From assembly GCA_965212505.1 (NCBI GenBank), contig OZ243123.1, forward strand, positions 5,057,507 to 5,121,506: a stretch of 64,000 nucleotides of DNA, given 5' to 3'. The position numbers and the translations under genes were made by a program. This document shows, in pieces, positions 27,455 to 36,016 of this stretch. Origin of the DNA: JAHEKO01 sp965212505. Lineage in GTDB: Bacteria; Acidobacteriota; Thermoanaerobaculia; Multivoradales; JAHEKO01. Numbering within the stretch: the first letter of the stretch is position 1; each line of letters begins with the position of its first letter. The notes under the pieces were generated by a model, which was not told the origin of the DNA, did not search any database, and saw only the letters and a list, made by a program, of their open reading frames with translations.

Positions 27455-28624
27455 GTGTGTGGAGCGAGCGGCGGGCTCGGCCCGGGTCTGATGGTCGGCT
27501 GTCTGGCCGGCTGTCTGGTGGCGTGCGCCACGCCGCCTCCGCACCCGCAGGCGCTGGGCACGGCGCCTGAGATCGAGCGCTACGCCTGGGAGCTGCCGAC
27601 CGGGTTCCCAGAGCCGCGTGTGCCCGCCGAGAATCCGATGTCGGCAGAGAAGGTCGAGCTCGGGCGGCGTCTCTTCTACGACGTGCGCCTGTCTGGGAAT
27701 CAGACCTTCTCGTGCGCGAGCTGTCATCAGCAAGAGTTCGCGTTCACCGACGGCAAGCCGCGCGCGGTGGGCTCCACCGGCGAGGTCCACCCGCGCGCCT
27801 CCATGAGCCTCGCAAACGTCGCCTACAACCGTTCCTTCAACTGGGGCGACCCCGAGAAGCGCGGGCTCGAGGATCAGATGCTCGTACCGATGTTCGGTAT
27901 CGCGCCGATCGAACTGGGCCTGGCAGGCATGGAGGACTTACTTCTCGCACGCTTGGCCGCCGACACCCTCTACCTCGAGCTCTTCGCAGCGGCCTTCCCG
28001 GAGCAGTCCGAGCCGATTCGAGTCGACAACGTGGTCGCTGCCATCGCCTCCTTCGAGCGCACGTTGATCTCGGGTGGGTCCGCCTACGATCGTTTGCTCT
28101 TCTGGGGCGACGACTCCGGGTTCTCCGCCTCTGCACGACGGGGGATGGAGCTTTTCTTCTCCGAGCGAACGAGCTGCGGCAGGTGCCATGCGACCTTCAA
28201 CCTCTCGGGCGCGATCGACTTCGAGGGGGCCGTACCGACGGAGGCCGACTTCCACAATACCGGTCTCTACAACGTCGACGGCGAGGGCGGCTACCCGGAG
28301 CCGAACCGCGGCGTCTACGAGTTCACGCAGACCCCGCGCGACATGGGTCGGTTCCGGGCGCCGTCGCTGCGCAACGTCGAGGTGACGGCTCCCTACATGC
28401 ACGACGGAAGTCTTGCGACCCTCGACGAAGTACTCGATCACTATGCCGCCGGCGGCCGGGCGGGGGAGCGTCATCCGCTCAAGAGCGATCTCGTCGAGGG
28501 GTTCGAGTTGAGCGAGAGCGAACGGGCCGACCTGCTCGACTTCCTGCGCTCGTTGACCGACACCACATTCCTCTCCGATCCGCGCTTCTCGAACCCGTGG
28601 GAGGCGCGAGCCGACGGTCTCTGA
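27455..28624 (+). CDS. Di-heme cytochrome c peroxidase family lipoprotein (MbnH-like)
   Basis: 389 residues with two c-type heme sites, CASCH (about residue 88-92) and CGRCH (about 240), the spacing of bacterial di-heme peroxidases. FTDGKPRAVGSTGEVHPRASMSL-like text and MGRFRAPSLRNVEVTAPYMHDGS are typical of the MbnH/MauG-like branch. The N-terminus has a lipobox-like CLVAC. It would sit in the periplasm, reducing peroxide or modifying a partner protein. No mbnP-like partner is adjacent. GTG 27455 is the start used; ATG 27491 is an alternative that keeps the lipobox. Confidence 0.88.
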   Translation: MCGASGGLGPGLMVGCLAGCLVACATPPPHPQALGTAPEIERYAWELPTGFPEPRVPAENPMSAEKVELGRRLFYDVRLSGNQTFSCASCHQQEFAFTDGKPRAVGSTGEVHPRASMSLANVAYNRSFNWGDPEKRGLEDQMLVPMFGIAPIELGLAGMEDLLLARLAADTLYLELFAAAFPEQSEPIRVDNVVAAIASFERTLISGGSAYDRLLFWGDDSGFSASARRGMELFFSERTSCGRCHATFNLSGAIDFEGAVPTEADFHNTGLYNVDGEGGYPEPNRGVYEFTQTPRDMGRFRAPSLRNVEVTAPYMHDGSLATLDEVLDHYAAGGRAGERHPLKSDLVEGFELSESERADLLDFLRSLTDTTFLSDPRFSNPWEARADGL

Positions 28625-28651
28625 CCCGACGCGGGTCGCGGGTGGCTGGGG

Positions 28652-28657
28652 TAGACT
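28652..28657 (+). promoter_or_regulatory. -10 box for ispH
   Basis: TAGACT lies 13 nt before ATG 28671, with no ribosome site between, implying a leader of only a few bases. Confidence 0.4.
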
Positions 28658-28670
28658 GGCGGCCCGCCAA

Positions 28671-29531
28671 ATGAAGGTAAAACGCGCCGAGAAGTACGGC
28701 TTCTGCGCAGGGGTCCGAGTCGCCGATCAGAAGGTGAAGCGATTCGCTCAGCTCGGAGGCACGGACGGTCGGATCCTGGGCCAGGTCGTTCACAACGAAC
28801 GGGTCGTGCAGGAGATGGACGAGCTCGGCGTGCCGACCGTCGACGGCCTCGAGGAGGTGATCGACGGAACGATCATCTTCTCGGCTCACGGCGTGCCGCC
28901 CTCGTTCCACGAAACGGCGCGCCGCGGCGGCTTGAAGATCCTGGATACCACTTGTCCCTTCGTCTACGACGTTCACGAAGAGGCCGATCGTGCCGAGCGA
29001 GCCGGAGAGCACCTGGTCTTCATCGGCTCGGCGAGCCATCGAGAGGTGATCGGCTACACCCGGGATCGCGCCTCGGCGAGCTTTCACGTGCTGAGCACCG
29101 TCGAGGAGGCGCGGTCGATCGACTGGAGCTCGTACGAGACGGTCAAGGTTCTCTACCAGACCACCCTCAACGCCGAGGACTATGAGGATGTCGTCGCCTA
29201 TCTGGAGACGCAGGTGGGCGTCTCGCGGGCGGACACGATCTGCTACGCGACCAAGGAGAACCAGGACGCGGCCAAGGTGCTGGGGGCCGACCCGTCGGTC
29301 GGAGTGATCCTGGTCGTCGGCGGCACCCAGAGCGCGAATACCCGTCATCTGTGGGAGATCTGCCGCGAGGACAAGCCGAGCTACCTCATCCAAGGGCCCG
29401 GCGACCTACGAGACGAGTGGTTCGCCGGCGTGACGGTTGTGGGCATCACTGCGGGAGCGTCGACGCCCGACTACGTCATCGACGAAGTCGAGCAGGCGGT
29501 ACGGCGATACCCGACTGAGGAGACAGCATGA
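28671..29531 (+). CDS. ispH: 4-hydroxy-3-methylbut-2-enyl diphosphate reductase
   Basis: 286 residues. The last enzyme of the MEP isoprenoid pathway, giving IPP and DMAPP with a [4Fe-4S] cluster. The three cluster cysteines are visible: YGFCAGVRVA (C12), ILDTTCPFV (about C98) and DTICYATKENQ (about C193). Other family motifs are GQVVHNERVV, FSAHGVPP and TAGASTPDYVI. Isoprenoid precursors from this enzyme would feed the prenyl-synthase-like protein at 35.0 kb. The stop overlaps the purD start (ATGA). Confidence 0.97.
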   Translation: MKVKRAEKYGFCAGVRVADQKVKRFAQLGGTDGRILGQVVHNERVVQEMDELGVPTVDGLEEVIDGTIIFSAHGVPPSFHETARRGGLKILDTTCPFVYDVHEEADRAERAGEHLVFIGSASHREVIGYTRDRASASFHVLSTVEEARSIDWSSYETVKVLYQTTLNAEDYEDVVAYLETQVGVSRADTICYATKENQDAAKVLGADPSVGVILVVGGTQSANTRHLWEICREDKPSYLIQGPGDLRDEWFAGVTVVGITAGASTPDYVIDEVEQAVRRYPTEETA

Positions 29532-30808
29532 GAGTACTGGTGATCGGAAGTGGTGGGCGCGAGCATGCGATCTGCTGGAAGCTCAGTCAGAGTCCGCAGC
29601 TCGACGAGCTCTACTGCGCTCCGGGGAGCCCGGGGATCGCGCAGATCGCCGACCTGGTGCCCATCGCGGTCGACGAGGTGCAGGATCTCGCCGATTTTGC
29701 GCAACGGCTGAGCATCGACCTGACCGTCGTCGGGCCCGAGCTGCCGTTGACGCTCGGCATTGTCGACGAGTTCGAACGTCGCGGTCTCCGCGCCTTCGGG
29801 CCACGCCAGTCGGCCGCCGAGCTGGAGGGCAGCAAGGTCTTCGCCAAGCAGTTCATGCAGCGACACAACATTCCGACGGCCGATTTCGAGATCGTGCACA
29901 ACGCCGACGAGCTCCGCAGCGCCGCCGAGCGCTTCGATGGGCGCATCGTCCTCAAGGCCGACGGCCTGGCTGCGGGCAAAGGGGTGGTCATCCCGTCGAA
30001 CGCGGAGGAGCTCGAGGCGGCCATTGCGCTCTTCTTCGAGGAGCAACGTTTCGGCTCGAGCGCTCGTCGCGTGGTGGTCGAGGAACGCCTCGAGGGGGAA
30101 GAGGTCTCGCTCATCTCGTTGAGCGACGGCGACCGGCTTCTGCCGTTGGTGACCAGCAAGGACTACAAACGGATCGGCGACGACGACAAGGGCCCGAACA
30201 CCGGAGGCATGGGAGCTCACAGTCCGTCGGTTGTTCTTCCTCCAGAGGCCGCCGCGGAGCTTCACCGGGAGCTCGGCGAGGCGACGCTCAGCGGCATGGC
30301 CGCCGAGCAGCGGCCGTTCCGCGGTGTGCTCTACGTCGGTGTCATGCTGACCGAGGACGGTCCGCGGGTGCTCGAATACAACGCTCGGCTCGGCGACCCG
30401 GAGGCCCAGGCGATTCTCCTGCGGCTGGACGACGATCTCCTGCCGGTGCTGGTCGCCGGTGCCGACGGCCAGTTCGACGCCGGTCGACTGAATTTCTCGT
30501 CCGACGCCTCGGTATGTCTGGTGTTGGCCAATGAGGGCTATCCGGGCAAGCCGATCTCGGGCGACGTCATCGAGGGGATCGACGCCGCGCAAGCGCTCGA
30601 AGGTGTCGAGGTCTTCCACGCCGGTACACGAGAAGAGGACGGCGCGGTGGTTGCCGCGAGCGGGCGTGTTCTGAACGTCTGTGCCCGCGGTGCCGATCTG
30701 GCCGCGGCGCTCGAACGTGCCTACTCTGCGGCGGCGCTGGTCGAGTGGCCGCACAAGGTGCTGCGCTCCGACATCGGTCGGCGGGTTATAATCGCAAGCA
30801 ATCGCTAG
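29528..30808 (+). CDS. purD: Phosphoribosylamine--glycine ligase
   Basis: 426 residues, the normal length. It ligates glycine to phosphoribosylamine with ATP, second step of purine synthesis. Features: N-terminal VLVIGSGGREHAICWKL, an ATP-grasp domain with LKADGLAAGKGVVIP and EERLEGEEVSLIS, NTGGMGAHSPS, and YNARLGDPEAQ for metal binding. The start overlaps the ispH stop by 4 nt, so the two are coupled although metabolically unrelated. Confidence 0.97.
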   Translation: MRVLVIGSGGREHAICWKLSQSPQLDELYCAPGSPGIAQIADLVPIAVDEVQDLADFAQRLSIDLTVVGPELPLTLGIVDEFERRGLRAFGPRQSAAELEGSKVFAKQFMQRHNIPTADFEIVHNADELRSAAERFDGRIVLKADGLAAGKGVVIPSNAEELEAAIALFFEEQRFGSSARRVVVEERLEGEEVSLISLSDGDRLLPLVTSKDYKRIGDDDKGPNTGGMGAHSPSVVLPPEAAAELHRELGEATLSGMAAEQRPFRGVLYVGVMLTEDGPRVLEYNARLGDPEAQAILLRLDDDLLPVLVAGADGQFDAGRLNFSSDASVCLVLANEGYPGKPISGDVIEGIDAAQALEGVEVFHAGTREEDGAVVAASGRVLNVCARGADLAAALERAYSAAALVEWPHKVLRSDIGRRVIIASNR

Positions 30809-30829
30809 CGTTTCCTACGGAGTAGGGTC

Positions 30830-30853
30830 AAACGCCGGGAATCCGGGGCGTTT
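30830..30853. terminator. Hairpin after purD
   Basis: AAACGCC (30830-30836) pairs with GGCGTTT (30847-30853) across a 10-nt loop, 21 nt after the purD stop. A second imperfect hairpin (AACGGAA/TTCCGTT, about 30881-30905) lies just before the ricT gene and could be its leader structure. Confidence 0.45.
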
Positions 30854-30928
30854 CCGGATTGTTCAAGCGAGTGAGAACACAACGGAAAACCACTTGGTTC
30901 CGTTAGAGATATATGAGGTTCACCTGCG

Positions 30929-31663
30929 ATGAGCGGATGCCAGGGGTGCGCATTCAAAGGCCAGTCGACGGCAGTCGAAGACAACTTCGTCGGGGTGCGT
31001 TTCGCTGAAGAGACGAATTTGACTCTCTGCGCCTCCGGAGGCAACATTTTCGCAAAAGGCGACAGCGTCGTCGTCGACCTCGAGGCGGGGCCGGCGTACG
31101 GTCGTGTCGAGCAGTCGCCGATGCCGGTCTTCAAGCCCTGCCAGAAGTCGAGTGCGAGTCGCATTCTGCGGCGTGCAACGTCGGGCGACGCGAACGCCCA
31201 CGACTCCCAAGTTCGGAATCAAGAGACGGCGAAGCTCTACTGCCGCAAGCGGGCGGGCGAGCTCGATCTCGAAATGAAGGTGTCCCGAGTCGACTTTTCG
31301 CTCGACAGCCAGCGGGCGCGCTTCTACTTCACCGCCGAGTCGCGGGTCGATTTTCGTCGACTGGTGCGCGATCTCTCGAAGCGCTTCTCGGCCAAGGTGA
31401 AGATGATTCAGGTCGGAGCTCGCGACGAGGCGGCGCTGCTGGGCGGGATCGGCATGTGTGGCCGGACCCTCTGCTGCTCGAGCTGGCTCAAGGACTTCAA
31501 GCCGATTTCGATTCAGATGGCCAAGCGCCAGAACCTGAGTCTCAATCCTTCCAAGATTTCCGGGCAATGCGGCCGTCTTCTCTGTTGCCTGGCTTATGAG
31601 AACGATCAGTACGAGCCGCTGAAGAAGAAGAAAAAGAAAGGTACGGACGCCGCAACCGCATGA
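30929..31663 (+). CDS. ricT: PSP1-domain protein, RicT/YaaT-like
   Basis: 244 residues. The PSP1 domain is present with the cysteine signature GGIGMCGRTLCCSSWL and GQCGRLLCCLAYE, plus an N-terminal CQGCAFKG. In Bacillus the homologue RicT joins RicA and RicF in an iron-sulfur complex that aids RNase Y-dependent mRNA processing; in other phyla its role is untested. The C-terminus is a run of lysines. It overlaps the hfq-like gene by 4 nt, so both probably serve RNA metabolism. Confidence 0.88.
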   Translation: MSGCQGCAFKGQSTAVEDNFVGVRFAEETNLTLCASGGNIFAKGDSVVVDLEAGPAYGRVEQSPMPVFKPCQKSSASRILRRATSGDANAHDSQVRNQETAKLYCRKRAGELDLEMKVSRVDFSLDSQRARFYFTAESRVDFRRLVRDLSKRFSAKVKMIQVGARDEAALLGGIGMCGRTLCCSSWLKDFKPISIQMAKRQNLSLNPSKISGQCGRLLCCLAYENDQYEPLKKKKKKGTDAATA

Positions 31664-32013
31664 ACAAGATGGCAAACCGCAAACTCATCCGCCCGGAGCT
31701 TTCCGATCTCAGAGGTACCTCGAGGTCGGTACGTCGTAAGCAGACACCTCCCGAGCAGACGAACGCGGAAGAGTTTTACTACTTGAAGCAGATGGCGGCG
31801 AAGACCGCCATGATCATCGTCTTGACTGACGATACGGAGCTCAAGGGCTGGATCGAGTGGTACGACAAGAACGCGCTCAAACTCAATCGCCACAACGAGC
31901 CCAATCTCCTCATCCTGAAGCACAACATTCGGTACATGTTCAAGGAAGAGGAGCTCCGGAGGCGACGCCGTCGTGAGGCGCGGGCAGCCGATTCTCGCGC
32001 TGACTCAAGGTGA
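31660..32013 (+). CDS. hfq: Hfq-like Sm-fold RNA chaperone
   Basis: 117 residues. The central 65 residues follow the Hfq pattern: N-terminal helix with EEFYYLKQM, Sm1 strands IIVLTDDTELKGWIEWYDKNALKL, and Sm2 ILKHNIRYMF corresponding to the YKHAIS motif. There is a basic N-terminal arm and an arginine-rich tail (RRRRRREARAADSR), unlike the acidic tail of enterobacterial Hfq. It should form a hexameric ring that binds U- and A-rich RNA. Coupled to ricT upstream (ATGA). The 3' 41 nt also encode the start of pdxA. Confidence 0.82.
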   Translation: MNKMANRKLIRPELSDLRGTSRSVRRKQTPPEQTNAEEFYYLKQMAAKTAMIIVLTDDTELKGWIEWYDKNALKLNRHNEPNLLILKHNIRYMFKEEELRRRRRREARAADSRADSR

Positions 32014-33022
32014 TCCGGCCGGCATCGGACCGGAGATCATCACCAAGTTTGCGGCGCACAGAGACACCCGCCGCGGCTTCGAACTGCTCCTCGTCTGCGA
32101 GCGCCGAGCCCTCGAGAGCGTCCACTCGCTGATCCCTGAGCTCGACCAGGATCGCCTGGTCTTCCTCGACGGGCCTCCCGATCGCAAACAGCTGGAACGG
32201 TTGGAGGCCGACCAGATCGCGGTCCTCGACCCGGTGGGTGGCGGTCCGCAGGTGAGCCCCGGCCACTCGAGTGCCGCCGATGCCGGCGGCGCGGTCGCCG
32301 CCATCGACGCGGCGTGCCAGTTGGCGATGAGCGGCGTGGCCGATGCGGTGGTCACCGCGCCGGTCAGCAAGTCGTCGATCGCCGGCCAACACCTCGAAGG
32401 TTTCGTGGGACACACCGACTACATCGCCCTCAAGTCGGGCCTGGAGCGCTACGGTCGGGACTACCTGATGGCATTTCTGACGCCGGACCTCCAGGTCGCG
32501 CTGCTGACCACGCACCTGCCACTCGCCGACGCGATCGAAGCGGTTCGCACCGAAGCGCTCGTCGAAGCGCTCACCTGTATGTACCGACACGCTCCAGGTC
32601 GAGTCGCTGTCGCGGGTCTGAATCCGCACGCCGGCGAGGGTGGGCTGCTCGGAGAGGAGGATGACGGGGTCGTTCGACCCGCGGTCGAGCGAGCGAGGGA
32701 GCTGGGTGTCGATGCTCACGGCCCCGAGAGCGCCGACTCGCTCTTTGCGCGAGCGCGGCACGGTGACTTCGACTGGGTCTTGTCGCTCTACCACGACCAG
32801 GGCCTTATCGCGGTCAAGACATCGGCGTTTGGCGCCGCCACCAACTGGACGCTCGGCCTGCCGTTCCTCCGCACGTCGGTCGATCACGGCACGGCGTTCG
32901 AGATCGCGGGTAGCGGTCGGGCGGACGCGCGCCCACTGGCCGCAGCTGTTGACGCCACCGTCGAGCTGATCGCCGGTCGACTGCCCCGGCGAGCGGTGCG
33001 AGAGGCCGCCTCCATCCAGTAG
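31973..33022 (+). CDS. pdxA: 4-hydroxythreonine-4-phosphate dehydrogenase
   Basis: 349 residues. Catalyses an NAD-dependent step in pyridoxal phosphate synthesis. Motifs: LTQGDPAGIGPEIITK, the zinc/His region VGHTDYIA, GLNPHAGEGGLLG and YHDQGLIAVKT. The GTG start at 31973 lies inside the hfq-like gene, 41 nt before its stop. The first residues (RRGQPILALTQGDPAG) match other PdxA N-termini, so the overlap is real. PLP is used by the dehydratase at 23 kb, among others. Confidence 0.95.
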   Translation: MRRGQPILALTQGDPAGIGPEIITKFAAHRDTRRGFELLLVCERRALESVHSLIPELDQDRLVFLDGPPDRKQLERLEADQIAVLDPVGGGPQVSPGHSSAADAGGAVAAIDAACQLAMSGVADAVVTAPVSKSSIAGQHLEGFVGHTDYIALKSGLERYGRDYLMAFLTPDLQVALLTTHLPLADAIEAVRTEALVEALTCMYRHAPGRVAVAGLNPHAGEGGLLGEEDDGVVRPAVERARELGVDAHGPESADSLFARARHGDFDWVLSLYHDQGLIAVKTSAFGAATNWTLGLPFLRTSVDHGTAFEIAGSGRADARPLAAAVDATVELIAGRLPRRAVREAASIQ

Positions 33023-33025
33023 ACT
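33020..33025 (+). promoter_or_regulatory. -10 box for serS
   Basis: TAGACT overlaps the pdxA stop codon and lies 8 nt before ATG 33034. There is no ribosome site, suggesting a leaderless or near-leaderless mRNA. Confidence 0.45.
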
Positions 33026-33033
33026 GCGCGGCC

Positions 33034-34314
33034 ATGATCTCCCGCGACCGACTTCGAGACTTCCCAGATCAGGTGCGCGAGCTGCTGGCCACGCGCGGCG
33101 CCGATCCGTCCGCGGTCGATCGCTGGCGAGAGCTGGACGAACGCCGCCGCACAACGCTCACTGAGCTCGAGGAGCTCCTGCGCCTGCGCAACGAGGCGAG
33201 CAAGGCCATCGGAGCGCTGAAGCGCGAGGGCAAGGACGCGGCGGAGGAGATCGCTCGTGTCGCGGACCTCAAGGAGCGCATTCCGGAGCTCGAGACCGCC
33301 AGCGAAGCGGCAAAAAGCGAGCTCCGCGATCTGGAGCTGACGCTACCCAACCTCCCGCACGAGAGCGCACCGCGCGGCGACGACGAGTCGGCGAATCGCG
33401 TCGAGCGTCTCGTCGGCGAGCCGCGCGCCTTCGACTTCGAGCCCGAGGCGCACTGGGATCTCGGACCGGCGCTTGGCATTCTCGACTTCGAGCGTGCGGC
33501 AAAGGTCGCCGGAGCGCGCTTTACGACCTACTTCGGCGCGGGTGCGCGTCTCGAGCGCTCGCTGATCAACTTCATGCTCGACCTGCACACGGGCCAGCAC
33601 GGCTACCGCGAGACCCTGCCACCGTTCATCGTCAACAGCGATGCACTCGTCGGTACGGGGCAGCTTCCCAAGTTCGGCGAAGATCTCTTCCGCCTCGAAG
33701 GACACCGCTACTACCTGGCGCCGACCGCCGAGGTCCCGCTGACCAACCTCTTTCGGGAGGAGATTCTGGCCGAGTCGGATCTGCCGATCCGCCTGACCGC
33801 CTTCACCCCATGTTTCCGCGCCGAGGCCGGGTCGCACGGCAAGGATGTGCGGGGGCTCATTCGGCAGCATCAGTTCAACAAGGTCGAGCTCGTGCATCTC
33901 GCCAAGCCCGAGGAGAGTTACGACAGCCTCGAGCGACTCACCTCGCACGCCGAGAAGGTCCTCCAACTCCTCGAGCTGCCGTATCGAGTTGTCACGTTGG
34001 CGACCGGCGACATGGGGGTCTCGGCGGCCAAGACCTACGACCTCGAGGTCTGGCTACCCGGGCAAGACGCCTACCGAGAGATCTCCTCGTGCAGCAACTG
34101 CGAGTCGTATCAGGCGCGGCGTGCAAACCTCCGCTACCGTCCCGAAGGGGGCGGCAAGCCGCGTTTTGTGCACACGCTCAACGGTTCCGGTCTGGCGATC
34201 GGTCGTACCGTCGTCGCGGTACTCGAGAACTACCAGGAGAGCGACGGTTCGGTCACCGTACCCGAGGTTTTGCGCCCCTATATGGGGATCGACCGGATCG
34301 AAGCGAACAGCTAG
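33034..34314 (+). CDS. serS: Seryl-tRNA synthetase
   Basis: 426 residues, class II synthetase of standard length. An N-terminal antiparallel coiled coil (about residues 30-105) grips the long variable arm of tRNA-Ser. The catalytic core has TAEVPLTNLF, motif 2 FRAEAGSHGKDVRGLIRQHQ and motif 3 NGSGLAIGRTVVAVLENYQ. It charges tRNA-Ser and, if the organism makes selenoproteins, would also charge tRNA-Sec with serine. A tRNA-Ser(UGA) gene is at 40.9 kb. Confidence 0.97.
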   Translation: MISRDRLRDFPDQVRELLATRGADPSAVDRWRELDERRRTTLTELEELLRLRNEASKAIGALKREGKDAAEEIARVADLKERIPELETASEAAKSELRDLELTLPNLPHESAPRGDDESANRVERLVGEPRAFDFEPEAHWDLGPALGILDFERAAKVAGARFTTYFGAGARLERSLINFMLDLHTGQHGYRETLPPFIVNSDALVGTGQLPKFGEDLFRLEGHRYYLAPTAEVPLTNLFREEILAESDLPIRLTAFTPCFRAEAGSHGKDVRGLIRQHQFNKVELVHLAKPEESYDSLERLTSHAEKVLQLLELPYRVVTLATGDMGVSAAKTYDLEVWLPGQDAYREISSCSNCESYQARRANLRYRPEGGGKPRFVHTLNGSGLAIGRTVVAVLENYQESDGSVTVPEVLRPYMGIDRIEANS

Positions 34315-34436
34315 CGCCTCGCAGGGGAGTCCGCCTCTTATGGCGTTGTTCTCAGGGGGCGTCGGGCCAGTCTGCTATTATCAGACATCCGGCAGCTCGC
34401 GAGGTACCGATACCCCTCGTCGAAGGGCTCCAGCGT

Positions 34437-35066
34437 ATGCGTCGACTCTTTACCGCTTTCCTCCTCTTCGGACTGACCTTGGCGGTCGCGCCCCAGGCCT
34501 CGGCCTCGGATCTCTCGCCCCGTCAGATCGAGAGGCTGACACGCCAGCTCGAGAGATTGCTCGAACCGCTGGCGGGGTCGATCGACGCTCAGGACATTCG
34601 GTTGAAGCACCACGGCAGTGACCTCTACTCGCTGACCTACCCGTTGAAGGGGAGTGACGACAAACCGAGTGGCCTCGACGTTCGTGCCAACGACGACGAG
34701 GAGGAGGTCTTCCGCACTCTCGCGTGCGGCCACGTGCTACTCGAGCCGACGACGCCCTCGGCGGTCTCGACCGCGGTGGTTTCGAACCTCGACACCCACT
34801 ACAACCTGTGGTGGGCGGTGGTGAACGAGCGCGAGCAAGACGAAGAGCGCAGGACGACGGTCAGAATTACGGGTCCGGAAGACTTTGTGCTCAACGTGGT
34901 CGACGACGCTCCCTATCCGGGGGAGTCGGTCACGCTGTTCGTCTTCAACCCCGAGGCGCCGTTCCTCGCGCCCGGCCTCTACACGCATCGGGTGACGGTG
35001 CGCGGTGGCGGCAAGGTGTTCTATCGGTTCTGGGTCGAGCCGCTGAGCACTACGCCCGCCGAGTAG
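34437..35066 (+). CDS. Exported protein of unknown function
   Basis: 209 residues from ATG 34437. A signal peptide (RRLFTAFLLFGLTLAVAPQASA) is followed by a short helical segment (RQIERLTRQLERLLEPL) and a beta-rich region ending in a Gly-rich hairpin (VTVRGGGKVFYRFWVEPL). No family is recognised. The last 46 nt overlap the 3' end of the convergent isoprenyl-synthase-like gene, so both coding frames are used there. Confidence 0.65.
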   Translation: MRRLFTAFLLFGLTLAVAPQASASDLSPRQIERLTRQLERLLEPLAGSIDAQDIRLKHHGSDLYSLTYPLKGSDDKPSGLDVRANDDEEEVFRTLACGHVLLEPTTPSAVSTAVVSNLDTHYNLWWAVVNEREQDEERRTTVRITGPEDFVLNVVDDAPYPGESVTLFVFNPEAPFLAPGLYTHRVTVRGGGKVFYRFWVEPLSTTPAE

Positions 35067-36016
35067 CGAACCCGGTTCCCCAGTTCCGGCAGGCCTCGGC
35101 GGTACTCGTCGAGGTGATCGAATATCTCCGGGCAGAGCGCTCGGTCGAGCGAGGTCAGGCCGATCGCCATGCCATCGGCGGCTCGATCGAGGAGCAGTTC
35201 GAGCCGGTTCGAAGTTGCGAGGTTCGAGGCGACGACCGCCTCGACCGCCTCTGCGCTCGCCGCGAGCACGGGGTGGCTCAGGAACCAGGCGGCGTAGTTC
35301 ACGCAGCCGGCGTCGAGGTCCTCTCGAATGTCTCGTAGGTCGTCGACGATCTGCGTGGCGACGGCCAGGGCTTCGAGGGCCGGCCGCAGCTGCCTCGTCC
35401 AGAGCTCCTGACGGTCGGCTGCGATCAGGACGCCGGCCGAGGCGATCCAGAGACTCGCCGACAGCTCGGCATAGAGACGAGTCTCGGTCTCACGACATCG
35501 ATTTGTCGATCGCTGAATTCTGCGAATCTCGAGGATCGCGCTCGTGGTTGCGGCGATCCCTTCGTGAAGAGCCTCCCAGAACGGAGAGGCGCCGTCGAAA
35601 TGGCGGGCGCTGCAGCGGGCCGCTTCGACCAGAAGCGGGTTGGTTGCCACCGCCAGGGTGCGGTCGTCGGTTTCGCCGTCGACGAGGTCGTCTTGCACGC
35701 GGAAGGCGGCGTAGACGCAGTACTGAAGCCAGCAGAGATCGGCGACCAGCGCCCGCCCCTCCGCGGTCTGGTCGACCCCCAAGCTCGAAGCGAGCCAAGC
35801 TGGGAAGGCGAGCCACGAGAACCCATCGTCTGCGAGCTGCCCGCCGGGAGGTTGAAACGAGGGCGCCGGCAGCAGTCGTGAGGCCAGAGAGGCCCCGCGG
35901 CCGCGTAAGGAGACCTCGAGAAGCTTCTCGAGTCGCTGCCCGAGTAGGTCGCCTTCCGTCGGCTGCGGCACGGGCTGTGGCAACCACGCCGTGACGGCTG
36001 CCGGCGCCGGGAACAT
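35021..36016 (-). CDS. Class I isoprenyl synthase-like protein (ComQ-like candidate)
   Basis: 331 residues, all-helical. Two Asp-rich motifs of class I prenyl synthases are present: first FRVQDDLVDGETDD (DDxxD, about residues 106-119) and second ATQIVDDLRDIREDL (DDxxD, about 220-234). Overall similarity to housekeeping farnesyl or geranylgeranyl synthases is weak: the KPxR and RRG-type motifs are not seen. It begins at the base next to the stop of a 58-residue peptide gene (TAG then ATG), so the two are translationally coupled. In Bacilli ComQ has this fold and prenylates a Trp of the adjacent ComX peptide. Equivalence is a hypothesis; a terpene synthase-like or inactive role is also possible. 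Confidence 0.65.
   Translation of the reverse strand: MFPAPAAVTAWLPQPVPQPTEGDLLGQRLEKLLEVSLRGRGASLASRLLPAPSFQPPGGQLADDGFSWLAFPAWLASSLGVDQTAEGRALVADLCWLQYCVYAAFRVQDDLVDGETDDRTLAVATNPLLVEAARCSARHFDGASPFWEALHEGIAATTSAILEIRRIQRSTNRCRETETRLYAELSASLWIASAGVLIAADRQELWTRQLRPALEALAVATQIVDDLRDIREDLDAGCVNYAAWFLSHPVLAASAEAVEAVVASNLATSNRLELLLDRAADGMAIGLTSLDRALCPEIFDHLDEYRRGLPELGNRVRYSAGVVLSGSTQNR

Noticed and set aside
30787..30792. TATAAT at the end of purD as a ricT promoter
   Set aside because: It is a perfect -10 match, but no -35 lies at 16-18 nt and a hairpin separates it from ricT by about 140 nt.
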